The notes under the pieces are model-generated. The model ran no database searches. It saw nothing but the letters and a program-made list of their open reading frames with translations, and had not been told where the DNA came from. Below are positions 1-4,008 of a stretch of DNA of 6,891 nucleotides, piece after piece (the stretch's first letter is position 1; every line of letters starts with the position of its first letter). Position numbers and translations under genes: made by a program. This DNA comes from an uncultured Clostridia bacterium (GTDB lineage: Bacteria > Bacillota > Clostridia > HGM11514). The stretch is from assembly GCA_934489915.1 (NCBI GenBank), contig CAKSSZ010000078.1, forward strand, positions 1 through 6,891, written 5' to 3'.

Positions 1-276
1 GTTTTCCGGTATTTAGGATCCCTATGTGTGGCTGAACAAAATCTGTCGATAGCATTTACGCCGCATACCTTCAGACATACTTATGCGACGAACTTATATT
101 ATGCTGGAATAGATATTAAGAAAAGTCAGTACTATCTTGGGCATTCCTCATTAGAAATGACACTCGAAATTTATACTCATTTAGACAACCAGAGAAATGA
201 TACTGAATGCGTAAATAAGCTAAATGAGTTCTTTCGTCAGTCAAAAGTCAGTCAAACCGCAAAAGGAGGTGCGTAA
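1..276 (+). CDS. Tyrosine recombinase (integrase), C-terminal 91 residues, cut by window start
   Basis: The frame is open from base 1, so the gene begins outside the window; the internal GTG at 28 is not its start. The visible part is the end of the catalytic domain of a phage/ICE-type tyrosine recombinase, which cuts and rejoins DNA at attachment sites through a 3'-phosphotyrosine. Counting from base 1, the motif HTFRHTYAT gives His22 and Arg25, LGHSS gives His48, and EIYTHL gives the Tyr58 nucleophile. The end of the catalytic core therefore looks intact. It ends 49 bp before the tRNA-Lys attachment core, the usual place for an integrase gene next to its own att site. I infer it is the integrase of a separate element to the left. 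Its last codons contain an 11-bp direct repeat (236-257) and an AAAGGAGGTG string with no plausible gene after it. Confidence 0.93.
   Translation, partial: VFRYLGSLCVAEQNLSIAFTPHTFRHTYATNLYYAGIDIKKSQYYLGHSSLEMTLEIYTHLDNQRNDTECVNKLNEFFRQSKVSQTAKGGA
236..257. repeat. 11-bp tandem direct repeat at integrase 3' end, possible arm-type sites
   Basis: GTCAGTCAAAA (236-246) is followed at once by GTCAGTCAAAC (247-257). The unit length of 11 is about one helical turn. The pair lies about 70-90 bp from the tRNA attachment core. Integrase arm-binding domains typically recognise short direct repeats at such distances, so these may be arm sites of element 1. They also encode the last residues of its integrase, so a purely coding origin is possible. 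Confidence 0.45.
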
Positions 277-287
277 AAGGCAAAAAG

Positions 288-322
288 AAAAACCCTCTAA
301 CCCGCATGGTTAAAGGATTTTT
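288..322 (-). terminator. Intrinsic terminator, mainly minus strand (possibly bidirectional)
   Basis: A 15-bp stem (288-302 with 308-322) encloses a 5-nt loop. Read on the minus strand the stem is complete, with two G-U pairs, and runs into a T-rich tail (GGGTTTTTCTTTTTG). On the plus strand the same stem has two C-A mismatches before a T-run. The minus-strand form would terminate a tRNA-Lys transcript regenerated at this att site; the plus-strand form could end integrase transcription. Confidence 0.75.
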
Positions 323-325
323 TTC

Positions 326-372
326 TGGTGAGCCATCGGAGATTCGAACTCCGGACACCTTGATTAAAAGTC
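326..372 (-). other. tRNA-Lys(UUU) 3'-half fragment: attachment-site core
   Basis: Read on the minus strand this is the 3' half of a tRNA. It has an anticodon loop CTTTTAA (anticodon UUU), a variable region, a T-arm CGGAG-TTCGAAT-CTCCG, an acceptor strand ATGGCTC, then A and an encoded CCA ending at 326. The anticodon-stem 5' strand pairs only in the two bases next to the loop, and no D-arm or 5' acceptor strand of normal spacing follows. It is thus a fragment, not a gene. Site-specific elements commonly use tRNA 3' halves as att cores and leave one duplicated fragment. The complete gene should be on the side of the missing 5' half, to the right, past the integrase at 5781. Confidence 0.85.
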
Positions 373-411
373 GCTCCCGGGATGAATTAGTAATTTTTTA
401 CAACGTCTTAT

Positions 412-433
412 AAATGGCTATATCAAGCCATTT
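412..433. repeat. 8-bp inverted repeat near the att core
   Basis: AAATGGCT and AGCCATTT are perfect inverted arms around the 6-nt loop ATATCA. No T-run follows on either strand, so it is not a terminator. It lies 40-60 bp inside the second element from the att core and could be a protein-binding site in the recombination complex. No function can be read from sequence alone. Confidence 0.5.
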
Positions 434-476
434 CTTGGGGGTTAGTCTTGCGTAACTTTGAAAAACGTTTTATAGG

Positions 477-510
477 TTTGGTCATTGTTAATGACCAAAT
501 AATGACCAAA
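477..510. repeat. Three copies of AATGACCAAA, candidate integrase arm sites
   Basis: TTTGGTCATT (477-486) and AATGACCAAA (490-499) form a perfect 10-bp inverted repeat around GTT. A further direct copy follows at 501-510. The last two form an exact 11-bp tandem repeat, TAATGACCAAA. The cluster is about 105-140 bp inside the element from the tRNA core, a typical position for the arm sites bound by an integrase N-terminal domain. The integrase at 5781 has such a domain. Assignment is inferred from position and pattern. Confidence 0.6.
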
Positions 511-538
511 AAAGCGGGGGATTTTATTCCTCCGCTTT
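511..538 (-). terminator. Intrinsic terminator of the small minus-strand gene cluster
   Basis: An 11-bp stem (511-521 with 528-538) with a 6-nt loop lies 22 bp beyond the stop codon of the gene at 560-820. On the minus strand it ends in CCCCCGCTTTTTT, the T-run expected of a rho-independent terminator, with one A-C mismatch in the stem. On the plus strand the stem is complete but lacks a T-run directly behind it. Confidence 0.75.
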
Positions 539-559
539 ATGGTTGTTTTAGGTCGAGTG

Positions 560-820
560 TCAATACAGCTGCAAGAAAATTTCTACCGCTGTTTTAAAGC
601 CGACACGGAAGGCGTTTATTCTGCATGCGCTTTCGAACGCATTCATAGCTTCGTCCGCTTCGTCCCTTTTATCAAAATCTTCCCCCGTTGTCGGGTTTAT
701 GTACTTCGTTTCTATAATCTCCCGAGCTTCTGAGTATTCCTCAGTACAGAAGGGGTTATCCGCAACACCTCTGTTCTCCAGCTCCCATACCATGTTTTCA
801 ATCCATTGATTACACATCAT
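560..820 (-). CDS. Small acidic phage-type protein, function unknown (86 aa)
   Basis: Last gene of the minus-strand cluster. The start chosen is the ATG at 820, 9 nt after an AGGAGG; a longer frame to 871 would add 17 residues with no ribosome binding site. The product begins MMCNQWIENMVWELENRG and ends FRVGFKTAVEIFLQLY. It is acidic and predicted mostly helical, with no signal peptide or membrane segment. The C-terminal pattern (EYSEAREII... then an F..GF..A..I segment) loosely recalls small helical Firmicutes mobile-element proteins of the DUF6809 kind, but I would not assign the family on this. It lies 22 nt downstream of the preceding gene and just before a terminator, so it is probably co-transcribed with it. 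Function unknown. Confidence 0.75.
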   Translation of the reverse strand: MMCNQWIENMVWELENRGVADNPFCTEEYSEAREIIETKYINPTTGEDFDKRDEADEAMNAFESACRINAFRVGFKTAVEIFLQLY

Positions 821-842
821 TTTTTTGTTCCTCCTATCGTTT

Positions 843-1118
843 TTAAAAAGTGGTTGACTTTTGAAAGCCAATATGATATAATCCCCTGTGTGTGTTTCGT
901 TTTCCCCTCTCTGTTCCGAGCTGCACTCTCTGGACAGCGGAGGGGTTTCTTCTTGTTTCGGCTCTTGTAAGGATTTCTCCGAGTCGTTTATACAAATACC
1001 CGGCTTCCTCTATGTCGTCCCGGGTTGCGCCCTCTGCGGCAATCTTGCCAAGCAGGGAATGAGCCATCAAAAGCCCGGCAGCGTCTGCGCAGCTGATTTC
1101 AAACGTTTTTTCTTTCAT
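843..1118 (-). CDS. Hypothetical phage-type protein with unusual basic tail (91 aa)
   Basis: The ATG start at 1118 follows a strong AAGGAGGTGACAA sequence located just after the upstream gene's stop codon (16-nt gap), so the two are very likely one operon. Residues 1-55 (from MKEKTFEISCADAAGLLMAH to about LGEILTRAE) are acidic and helical, in the style of small phage early proteins. From about residue 56 the chain becomes basic and low in predicted structure. This tail is encoded across a plus-strand promoter and a long hairpin (854-958). The tail may therefore be a read-through extension, with the ancestral protein ending near residue 58. No family recognised; soluble and cytoplasmic by composition. 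Confidence 0.7.
   Translation of the reverse strand: MKEKTFEISCADAAGLLMAHSLLGKIAAEGATRDDIEEAGYLYKRLGEILTRAETRRNPSAVQRVQLGTERGKRNTHRGLYHIGFQKSTTF
854..882 (+). promoter_or_regulatory. Near-consensus sigma-A promoter, antisense to the minus-strand operon
   Basis: TTGACT (854-859), a 17-bp spacer and TATAAT (877-882), with a TGN extension before the -10 (TGATATAAT). It reads rightwards into the 3' part of the 843-1118 gene. The predicted start is near 889. No protein gene with a ribosome binding site follows, but a terminator-like hairpin does. Confidence 0.72.
889..958 (+). ncRNA. Candidate small RNA of about 70 nt, antisense to the 843-1118 gene
   Basis: A near-perfect promoter (854-882) is followed about 15 nt after the predicted start by a long hairpin and a T-rich tail. 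That gives a transcript of about 70 nt with a short single-stranded 5' end. No start codon with a ribosome binding site is seen. The RNA would be fully complementary to the end of the 843-1118 mRNA. The 7-nt apical loop (CTGCACT, 921-927) could also pair with other messages. Promoter, hairpin and T-tail are visible; that it is a functional RNA is inference. An alternative is an antisense transcript that only interferes with the opposing operon. Confidence 0.5.
904..958 (+). terminator. Long interrupted hairpin with T-rich tail
   Basis: The stem pairs 904-910 with 939-945 (CCCCTCT/GGAGGGG, one G-U), then CTGT (911-914) with ACAG (934-937), CC (916-917) with GG (932-933), and GAG (918-920) with CTC (928-930). 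Single-base bulges are at 915, 931 and 938, and the loop has 7 nt. The tail TTTCTTCTTGTTT (946-958) exists only in the plus-strand reading, which fixes the direction of transcription. Confidence 0.65.
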
Positions 1119-1134
1119 GGGTTGTCACCTCCTT

Positions 1135-1404
1135 TTACACCACCGAAAAGCGGCGAGTTTCTGTTTTTTTCATAAATTGGTTTGCAAGCTCCGGCATTGC
1201 CTTTTTAAAAGCCGTAGAATCAAATCTGCTGCTAATAAATTTCGTCCATTTGATTTTATATTCCCCGGCAATCATTTCTTCGCTGTCGCCCATGTGAGCC
1301 TTGATTTCGTCTTCTATGGTTGTAATCTCTGCTGTCAGTTCTTCCGAAAGTCGTTTCAGTTCCCTCAGTTCCTTTACCTTTTTTTCTAATTCGTGTGTAC
1401 TCAT
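1135..1404 (-). CDS. Phage recombination-module accessory protein, YqaJ-associated type (89 aa)
   Basis: The ATG at 1404 is chosen because AGAAGGT lies about 8 nt upstream. The frame continues to 1539, but those 45 residues are basic, look non-coding and fall in the leader. The protein starts with a charged coiled coil (residues 1-40). It then has the segment IAGEYKIKWTKFISSRFDST and ends FMKKTETRRFSVV. I recognise this pattern (coiled coil, then a K/T-rich strand with SRFD and a terminal RRF.V) from small Firmicutes phage proteins usually encoded beside a YqaJ-type exonuclease. No exonuclease gene is present here, so the gene may be a leftover of a recombination module. First gene of the minus-strand operon, expressed from the promoter at 1566-1594 with a leader of about 155 nt. 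Confidence 0.82.
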   Translation of the reverse strand: MSTHELEKKVKELRELKRLSEELTAEITTIEDEIKAHMGDSEEMIAGEYKIKWTKFISSRFDSTAFKKAMPELANQFMKKTETRRFSVV

Positions 1405-1565
1405 TTTAACTACCTTCTTTCTTTTATTTGTTATAATCGAGTGGGGCGGGCGGGAATCTTCTTGAATATTGTTCGCCCTTCTTGGGTGCTTCCTCACAAG
1501 TATATTGCCCTGCCGCTTGTGTGATACTTTCGGTATCAACGCCCCTTGCTCAACCTTACAATCTT
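1405..1565 (-). other. Long untranslated leader of the small minus-strand operon
   Basis: With a start near 1558, the mRNA of the 1404-560 operon carries about 155 nt before its first codon. It contains a perfect 6-bp hairpin (1522-1538, TGATAC/GTATCA with a CGAAA loop on the message strand) and a copy of the half-site CAAGTATAT (1497-1505, plus strand) that recurs in both nearby promoters. No terminator or known riboswitch was recognised. No upstream gene has a convincing ribosome binding site. Confidence 0.45.
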
Positions 1566-1594
1566 ATTATACTACTTGTACAAGTATATGTCAA
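1566..1594 (-). promoter_or_regulatory. Consensus promoter of the minus-strand operon with an operator in its spacer
   Basis: On the minus strand: TTGACA (1594-1589), a 17-bp spacer, then TATAAT (1571-1566). The spacer contains the perfect 14-bp palindrome TACTTGTACAAGTA (1573-1586). A protein bound there would block RNA polymerase. Because the hexamers are at consensus, the promoter should be strong unless repressed. Confidence 0.85.
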
Positions 1595-1639
1595 TATGTA
1601 ATATTGCACAAAGATAACCGCTTTTATTTGTGCATTTTT

Positions 1640-1672
1640 ATACTTGACTAAGTATATGAAATGTAGTATAAT
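1640..1672 (+). promoter_or_regulatory. Consensus promoter of the ribbon-helix-helix gene with overlapping operator
   Basis: TTGACT (1644-1649), a 17-bp spacer and TATAAT (1667-1672). The -35 box is inside an inverted repeat, ATACTT-GACT-AAGTAT (1640-1655). Its AAGTATATG flank matches that of the palindrome in the divergent promoter 60 bp away. The shared half-sites suggest one repressor acts on both promoters; the adjacent ribbon-helix-helix protein is the obvious candidate. Confidence 0.82.
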
Positions 1673-1717
1673 TATAGTATAATGGAGAAGGTGAAACGTA
1701 AAGGAGGAAGTGACTAA

Positions 1718-1912
1718 GTGGCTGAAAAAGGTAAGCGCAATTCTGCAACGATTGCAAAAAATAAATATAATGCGAAAGCATATGATAGTTTGAGAATAGT
1801 AGTCCCCAAAGGAAAAAAAGCCGTCATCAAAGATTTTGCAGACAGCAAGGGAAAATCAATCAACGGTTTTGTGAACGAAGCCATAGATGAAAAAATGGGG
1901 CGGGAGTCATAA
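1718..1912 (+). CDS. Ribbon-helix-helix DNA-binding protein, Arc/MetJ-like (64 aa)
   Basis: The GTG start at 1718 follows AAGGAGG (1701-1707) by 10 nt. Residues 1-20 are a basic, flexible arm. Residues 21-30 (AYDSLRIVVP) form the DNA-contacting strand, residues 31-43 the first helix, and 46-60 (KSINGFVNEAIDEKM) the second helix. This is the compact ribbon-helix-helix fold found in many Firmicutes mobile elements. Such proteins bind palindromes as dimers and often repress their own gene. Here its promoter and the divergent operon promoter carry related palindromes, so autoregulation and control of the 1404-560 operon are likely but inferred. It could also be an unpaired antitoxin; no toxin partner is encoded directly next to it, since hicA has its own antitoxin and promoter. 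Confidence 0.87.
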   Translation: MAEKGKRNSATIAKNKYNAKAYDSLRIVVPKGKKAVIKDFADSKGKSINGFVNEAIDEKMGRES

Positions 1913-1918
1913 AAAATA

Positions 1919-1947
1919 TTGACATATAGTATTGTATATGGTATCAT
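1919..1947 (+). promoter_or_regulatory. hicAB promoter with palindrome in the spacer
   Basis: TTGACA (1919-1924), a 17-bp spacer and TATCAT (1942-1947), beginning 7 nt after the stop codon of the preceding gene. An inverted repeat CATATA-gtattg-TATATG (1923-1940) fills the spacer. HicB antitoxins with a DNA-binding domain repress their own operon, so this is the expected operator position. Confidence 0.78.
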
Positions 1948-1965
1948 AGTAATGAGGTGTGAACA

Positions 1966-2184
1966 GTGCCGAGTGTGGAAAAAATAGTGGAAAAGATGAA
2001 ACGCCAGCCAAACGGTATTAAGGTTTCGGAGTTAGAAAAGGTATTGGAGTATTCCGGCTATCATTTCAGCCGTCAGAAAGGCTCTCACAGGCATTATATA
2101 AACCCGGATGGGGATGTTACCACCATCAAAGCGGAAACGCCGCTAAAAGCCGTATATGTGAAGGATGTATTGAGTAGAATATAA
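1966..2184 (+). CDS. hicA: HicA family mRNA interferase toxin (72 aa)
   Basis: GTG start at 1966, with GAGGTG (1954-1959) upstream. HicA is a small RNase with a double-stranded-RNA-binding-like fold that cleaves mRNA and slows growth when freed from its antitoxin. The protein has the family layout: an N-terminal helix, a KVSELEKVLEYSGYHF segment (about 19-34), the diagnostic RQKGSHRHY motif with catalytic His41, and a C-terminal LKAVYVKDVL segment. The 72-residue length is normal and nothing is broken. The next gene, hicB, begins 18 nt later, so the two are co-transcribed in toxin-first order. On a mobile element such a pair typically stabilises inheritance or acts against phages. Confidence 0.93.
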   Translation: MPSVEKIVEKMKRQPNGIKVSELEKVLEYSGYHFSRQKGSHRHYINPDGDVTTIKAETPLKAVYVKDVLSRI

Positions 2185-2202
2185 AAGAAAGCGGGTGATG
2201 GA

Positions 2203-2547
2203 ATGACAGTGCAGGAATATTTAAAGCTGCCGTACAACGTTATTATACAGCGTGTCAATGATGAAAGCGGGGAATACTATCATGCTACGGTGTTAGAGCT
2301 TCCCGGGTGCCAAAGCACGGGAGACACTTACGAGGAAGCCTATCAGGAAATCTGGGAAGCTGTGGAAGGCTGGATTGAAACAAAATCAGCCGCAGGGTTT
2401 GAAATTCCGTTGCCGCTTCTGCCCGAAAAATACAGCGGAAAGTTTACGCTGCGCATACCGAAATCACTTCATCAAAAGTTAAGCATGGAAGCCGTAGAAG
2501 AAGGCGTTTCCTTGAACCAATACGCCATTTATAAATTAAGCCGATAA
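2203..2547 (+). CDS. hicB: HicB family antitoxin (114 aa)
   Basis: ATG start at 2203 after a weak GGGTGATGG element. Residues 10-75 form the HicB domain, a degenerate RNase-H-like fold that binds and blocks HicA (typical ...YYHATVLELPGCQSTGDTYEEA pattern). Residues 79-114 (from KFTLRIPKSLHQKL to the end) are a ribbon-helix-helix DNA-binding domain, used for operon autoregulation through the palindrome at 1923-1940. Length and domain order are normal, so the module looks functional. The weak ribosome binding site relative to the toxin-first order is notable. The stop codon lies inside a hairpin (2544-2575), and a terminator follows. Confidence 0.93.
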   Translation: MTVQEYLKLPYNVIIQRVNDESGEYYHATVLELPGCQSTGDTYEEAYQEIWEAVEGWIETKSAAGFEIPLPLLPEKYSGKFTLRIPKSLHQKLSMEAVEEGVSLNQYAIYKLSR

Positions 2548-2575
2548 AACCAAATTAAGCCTTAAGTGGTTTTAT
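2544..2575 (+). repeat. Hairpin overlapping the hicB stop codon
   Basis: ATAAAACCA (2544-2552) pairs perfectly with TGGTTTTAT (2567-2575), and TTAA/TTAA can extend the stem inside. AAATTAAGCC also occurs twice (2533-2542, 2552-2561). It may protect the 3' end of the mRNA or act as a weak first terminator ahead of the main one. Confidence 0.5.
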
Positions 2576-2589
2576 GCTCCGGTATCCCC

Positions 2590-2630
2590 GGGTGATGTTT
2601 CCACAATTGGAAAGACATCACCCTTTTTTT
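2590..2630 (+). terminator. Rho-independent terminator of hicAB
   Basis: GGGTGATGT (2590-2598) pairs with ACATCACCC (2615-2623). TTCC/GGAA extends the stem with a 2-nt bulge and leaves a 6-nt loop. A run of seven T (2624-2630) follows. A textbook terminator 42 bp after hicB. Confidence 0.92.
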
Positions 2631-2692
2631 GTGCACAAACTTCCGCAAAAGAAAAACCTATGGTTTTAAAAAATTCCGAAAATAAAAAACCC

Positions 2693-2734
2693 AACGTTGA
2701 AAATCAAAAACCTAACGTTGAAAATCAAAAACCT
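2693..2734 (+). repeat. Two perfect 21-bp tandem repeats
   Basis: AACGTTGAAAATCAAAAACC plus T occurs at 2693-2713 and again at 2714-2734, with a partial related copy before it. The unit is a multiple of three and encodes NVENQKP twice, so it is a coding-frame repeat in the linker of the replication-gene remnant. Confidence 0.85.
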
Positions 2735-2830
2735 AATGTAAATGTAAATGCTAATGTAAATGTAAATGCTAATGTAAATGCTAATGAGAATGTTAATGCA
2801 AATGTAAATGAGAATGAGAATGAGAATGGA
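2735..2830 (+). repeat. Sixteen tandem hexamers AATGNN
   Basis: The hexamer AATG plus a variable pair (TA, CT, AG, TT, CA, GA) is repeated 16 times without interruption and encodes Asn-Val, Asn-Ala, Asn-Glu or Asn-Gly. Variation is confined to the fifth and sixth bases. This suggests slippage-driven expansion with the Asn codon kept. Confidence 0.9.
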
Positions 2831-2928
2831 TCGGCGCACCCCACCCGCCACCGGTACGGGCAGAGAGCAAAACCACAAAGCGGCATTTTGAAACGCCGTG
2901 GGGATGAAGAAGGGATCGGGGCAACCTC

Positions 2929-3040
2929 GTTAAACTTTTAACAAAGTAACCGCAGTTCACTAATCACTAAGTTTGCCATATCTCATGATTAGCATGGATA
3001 AAATATACAAAGATTGTTAAATGGTTAACAAAGTTGCCGC
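2929..3040. repeat. Diverged 25-bp direct repeat, each copy with an inverted repeat
   Basis: Copy 1 (2929-2953) and copy 2 (3016-3040) share the pattern GTTAA-N4-TTAACAAAGT-NN-CCGC and match at 20 of 25 positions, 87 bp apart. In each copy the first half is an inverted repeat; in copy 2 it extends to TTGTTAA-ATGG-TTAACAA (3014-3031). Repeated motifs with internal dyad symmetry in non-coding DNA may be protein-binding sites such as origin iterons or operators. Confidence 0.55.
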
Positions 3041-3272
3041 CGTCTTTTTATAGTGGGGAAGTATTTTTTAGAATCCTCTAAAACACGTCTATAACGCTCT
3101 GTAATCAAAAAACACTTCAATATGATTTATATTATCATCTTTGCAATATTTCAATGTCTTAGGTGCCTTTCTGTTCGTCTGAGAGGCATAATCAATTCAT
3201 AAAGCCAATGTAAACAGCAAAAACCGCTTTTCCCTTTTGTTCCTCTTTTGTTCTCGATTAGTTACGCCGCTT
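2942..3272. other. Gene-free AT-rich stretch between the two halves of the element
   Basis: No credible gene was found on either strand. Besides the 25-bp repeats, it holds two more inverted repeats: CTAATCA/TGATTAG (2960-2966 and 2986-2992) and TTTTAGA-ATCC-TCTAAAA (3066-3083). No T-run suggests a terminator for the sigma gene that ends at 3273. A short minus-strand frame (3196 to 3089) lacks a start codon. In phage-inducible islands the origin lies downstream of the replication genes; this stretch has that position apart from the intervening sigma gene. Confidence 0.5.
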
Positions 3273-3986
3273 TTACGGTCGATTTCTTTTGACCGAATGC
3301 AAAGCCGCTTTTTCCGTTGCGCTTGTCCATGTTCTCCGATATTCGGAAAGGGTAACATGGCGTTCGCATGCCTGCCATTCCTCCGTGTACAGTTCCCAGA
3401 TGTTTTTGTTTCTCCGCAGCTTGCGCAATGCATGGTTCCGTACCTGATGGGCGTAAGATTCCGAAAAGCCGCTTTCCGCTGCAATTTGCCGTAGGGTTTT
3501 ATTTTGCATAAAAAACGCATGAATGACAGCCCGTTCCTTTTCGTTCAGCTCTCCAAGTGCTGCCGTGATGGCTTGGGAATAAGCAACCGAATCTTCCACC
3601 GCTTCAAACCGTGATCCGCTTTCAGGATCCTCTACCGTGTCACCGTAGCTCAAGCCTTCCGCTCCCGGTATCGGCTCATCCAGAGAGAGGGGGAGAGGCT
3701 GACACTTCCGAAAGCCAAGATAAGCGGCTAACGCCCGCCGGATGAAGTAAACCATGTAAAAGCTGAATTTTGCCTCTCTGTCGGGCTGGAAGGTCTTTAT
3801 GGCTTTTTCCACACCGAACCATGAAACAGCCACCAAATCATCCAGTTCGTGCCCTCTGCGCCGTGCATATGCCCAATATCGTTTCGCTATGTGGTATAAC
3901 AAGCCCTTAATTTCTGTGTACAGCTCCTCTTTTTTGTCTGAGCCGTTTTGGATTTCAAGAACCAGCCTGTCAACGTTGTTTGACAT
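3273..3986 (-). CDS. Sigma-70 family RNA polymerase sigma factor of phage/ICE type (237 aa)
   Basis: The ATG at 3986 follows GGAGG by 7 nt. Residues about 20-92 form region 2, which binds core polymerase and the -10 element (LLYHIAKRYWAYARRRG, ELDDLVAVSWFGVEKAI, then FSFYMVYFIRRAL). SLDEPI at 101-106 starts an acidic linker. Residues about 138-193 form region 4, with the helix-turn-helix LRQIAAESGFSESYAHQVRN that reads the -35 element. A basic tail of about 40 residues follows. There is no region 1 or full region 3, so it is a small alternative sigma factor, probably directing polymerase to element or helper-phage promoters. It is the last gene of the leftward early cluster, 142 bp after the replication gene. 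A strong opposing promoter overlaps its start. Target promoters cannot be named from the window. Confidence 0.88.
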   Translation of the reverse strand: MSNNVDRLVLEIQNGSDKKEELYTEIKGLLYHIAKRYWAYARRRGHELDDLVAVSWFGVEKAIKTFQPDREAKFSFYMVYFIRRALAAYLGFRKCQPLPLSLDEPIPGAEGLSYGDTVEDPESGSRFEAVEDSVAYSQAITAALGELNEKERAVIHAFFMQNKTLRQIAAESGFSESYAHQVRNHALRKLRRNKNIWELYTEEWQACERHVTLSEYRRTWTSATEKAALHSVKRNRP

Positions 3987-4008
3987 CTCCCCGCCTCCAT
4001 GATATAAT
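3980..4008 (+). promoter_or_regulatory. Perfect-consensus promoter overlapping the sigma gene start, opposite strand
   Basis: TTGACA (3980-3985), a 17-bp spacer and TATAAT (4003-4008), with a TGA extension before the -10. It reads rightwards, with a start near 4015, and so makes RNA antisense to the sigma-gene leader and then to the 3' part of the replication gene. The spacer contains the sigma gene's ribosome binding site and the -35 lies over its first codons. No terminator was clearly identified downstream. Confidence 0.7.

Larger units (their letters stand above)
2660..2941 (+). pseudogene. Remnant of a phage replication gene: Asn-rich linker and start of the C-terminal domain
   Basis: The frame is open upstream through the hicAB terminator. 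Its first ATG (2660) has no ribosome binding site, so it is unlikely to be translated as a gene. The visible product is a linker of KPNVENQ repeats and 16 Asn-X dipeptides, followed by HPTRHRYG. Firmicutes phage replisome organizers often have such an Asn-rich linker leading into a C-terminal domain that starts with a HRYG segment. Here the similarity stops right after HRYG and the frame ends about 32 residues later in unrelated sequence. The N-terminal winged-helix domain is absent. I read it as a broken remnant of a second replication gene, in the opposite orientation to the intact one at 4129-4827. A free-standing short protein is possible but less likely. Confidence 0.6.

Noticed and set aside
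261..275. AAAGGAGGTG at the integrase stop as the start of another gene
   Set aside because: No start codon at proper spacing leads to more than a few codons; the GTG overlapping it gives a 14-residue frame running into the terminator.
326..420. A complete tRNA-Lys gene on the minus strand
   Set aside because: Only the part from the anticodon loop to CCA fits. The anticodon-stem 5' strand mismatches and there is no D-arm. An AGCCAT about 95 nt from the 3' end could pair with the acceptor strand, but spacing and sequence between do not form a tRNA.
821..871. N-terminal extension of the 86-aa protein
   Set aside because: The extension covers the ribosome binding site of the ATG at 820 and overlaps the end of the preceding gene; no site precedes the longer start.
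1405..1539. N-terminal extension of the 89-aa protein to 134 residues
   Set aside because: The added 45 residues are basic and unlike the family, the TTG lacks a ribosome binding site, and AGAAGGT precedes the internal ATG at 1404.
2735..2830. CRISPR-like array
   Set aside because: The hexamers are contiguous with no spacers and stay in one reading frame; it is a coding microsatellite.
2666..2878. Hydrophobic minus-strand protein of 70 residues (Ile/Tyr-rich)
   Set aside because: It is the reverse reading of the AATGNN hexamers and has no promoter or ribosome binding site.
3089..3196. Short minus-strand frame of 35 residues after the sigma gene
   Set aside because: It follows a stop codon directly, has no usable start codon and matches no family I recognise.
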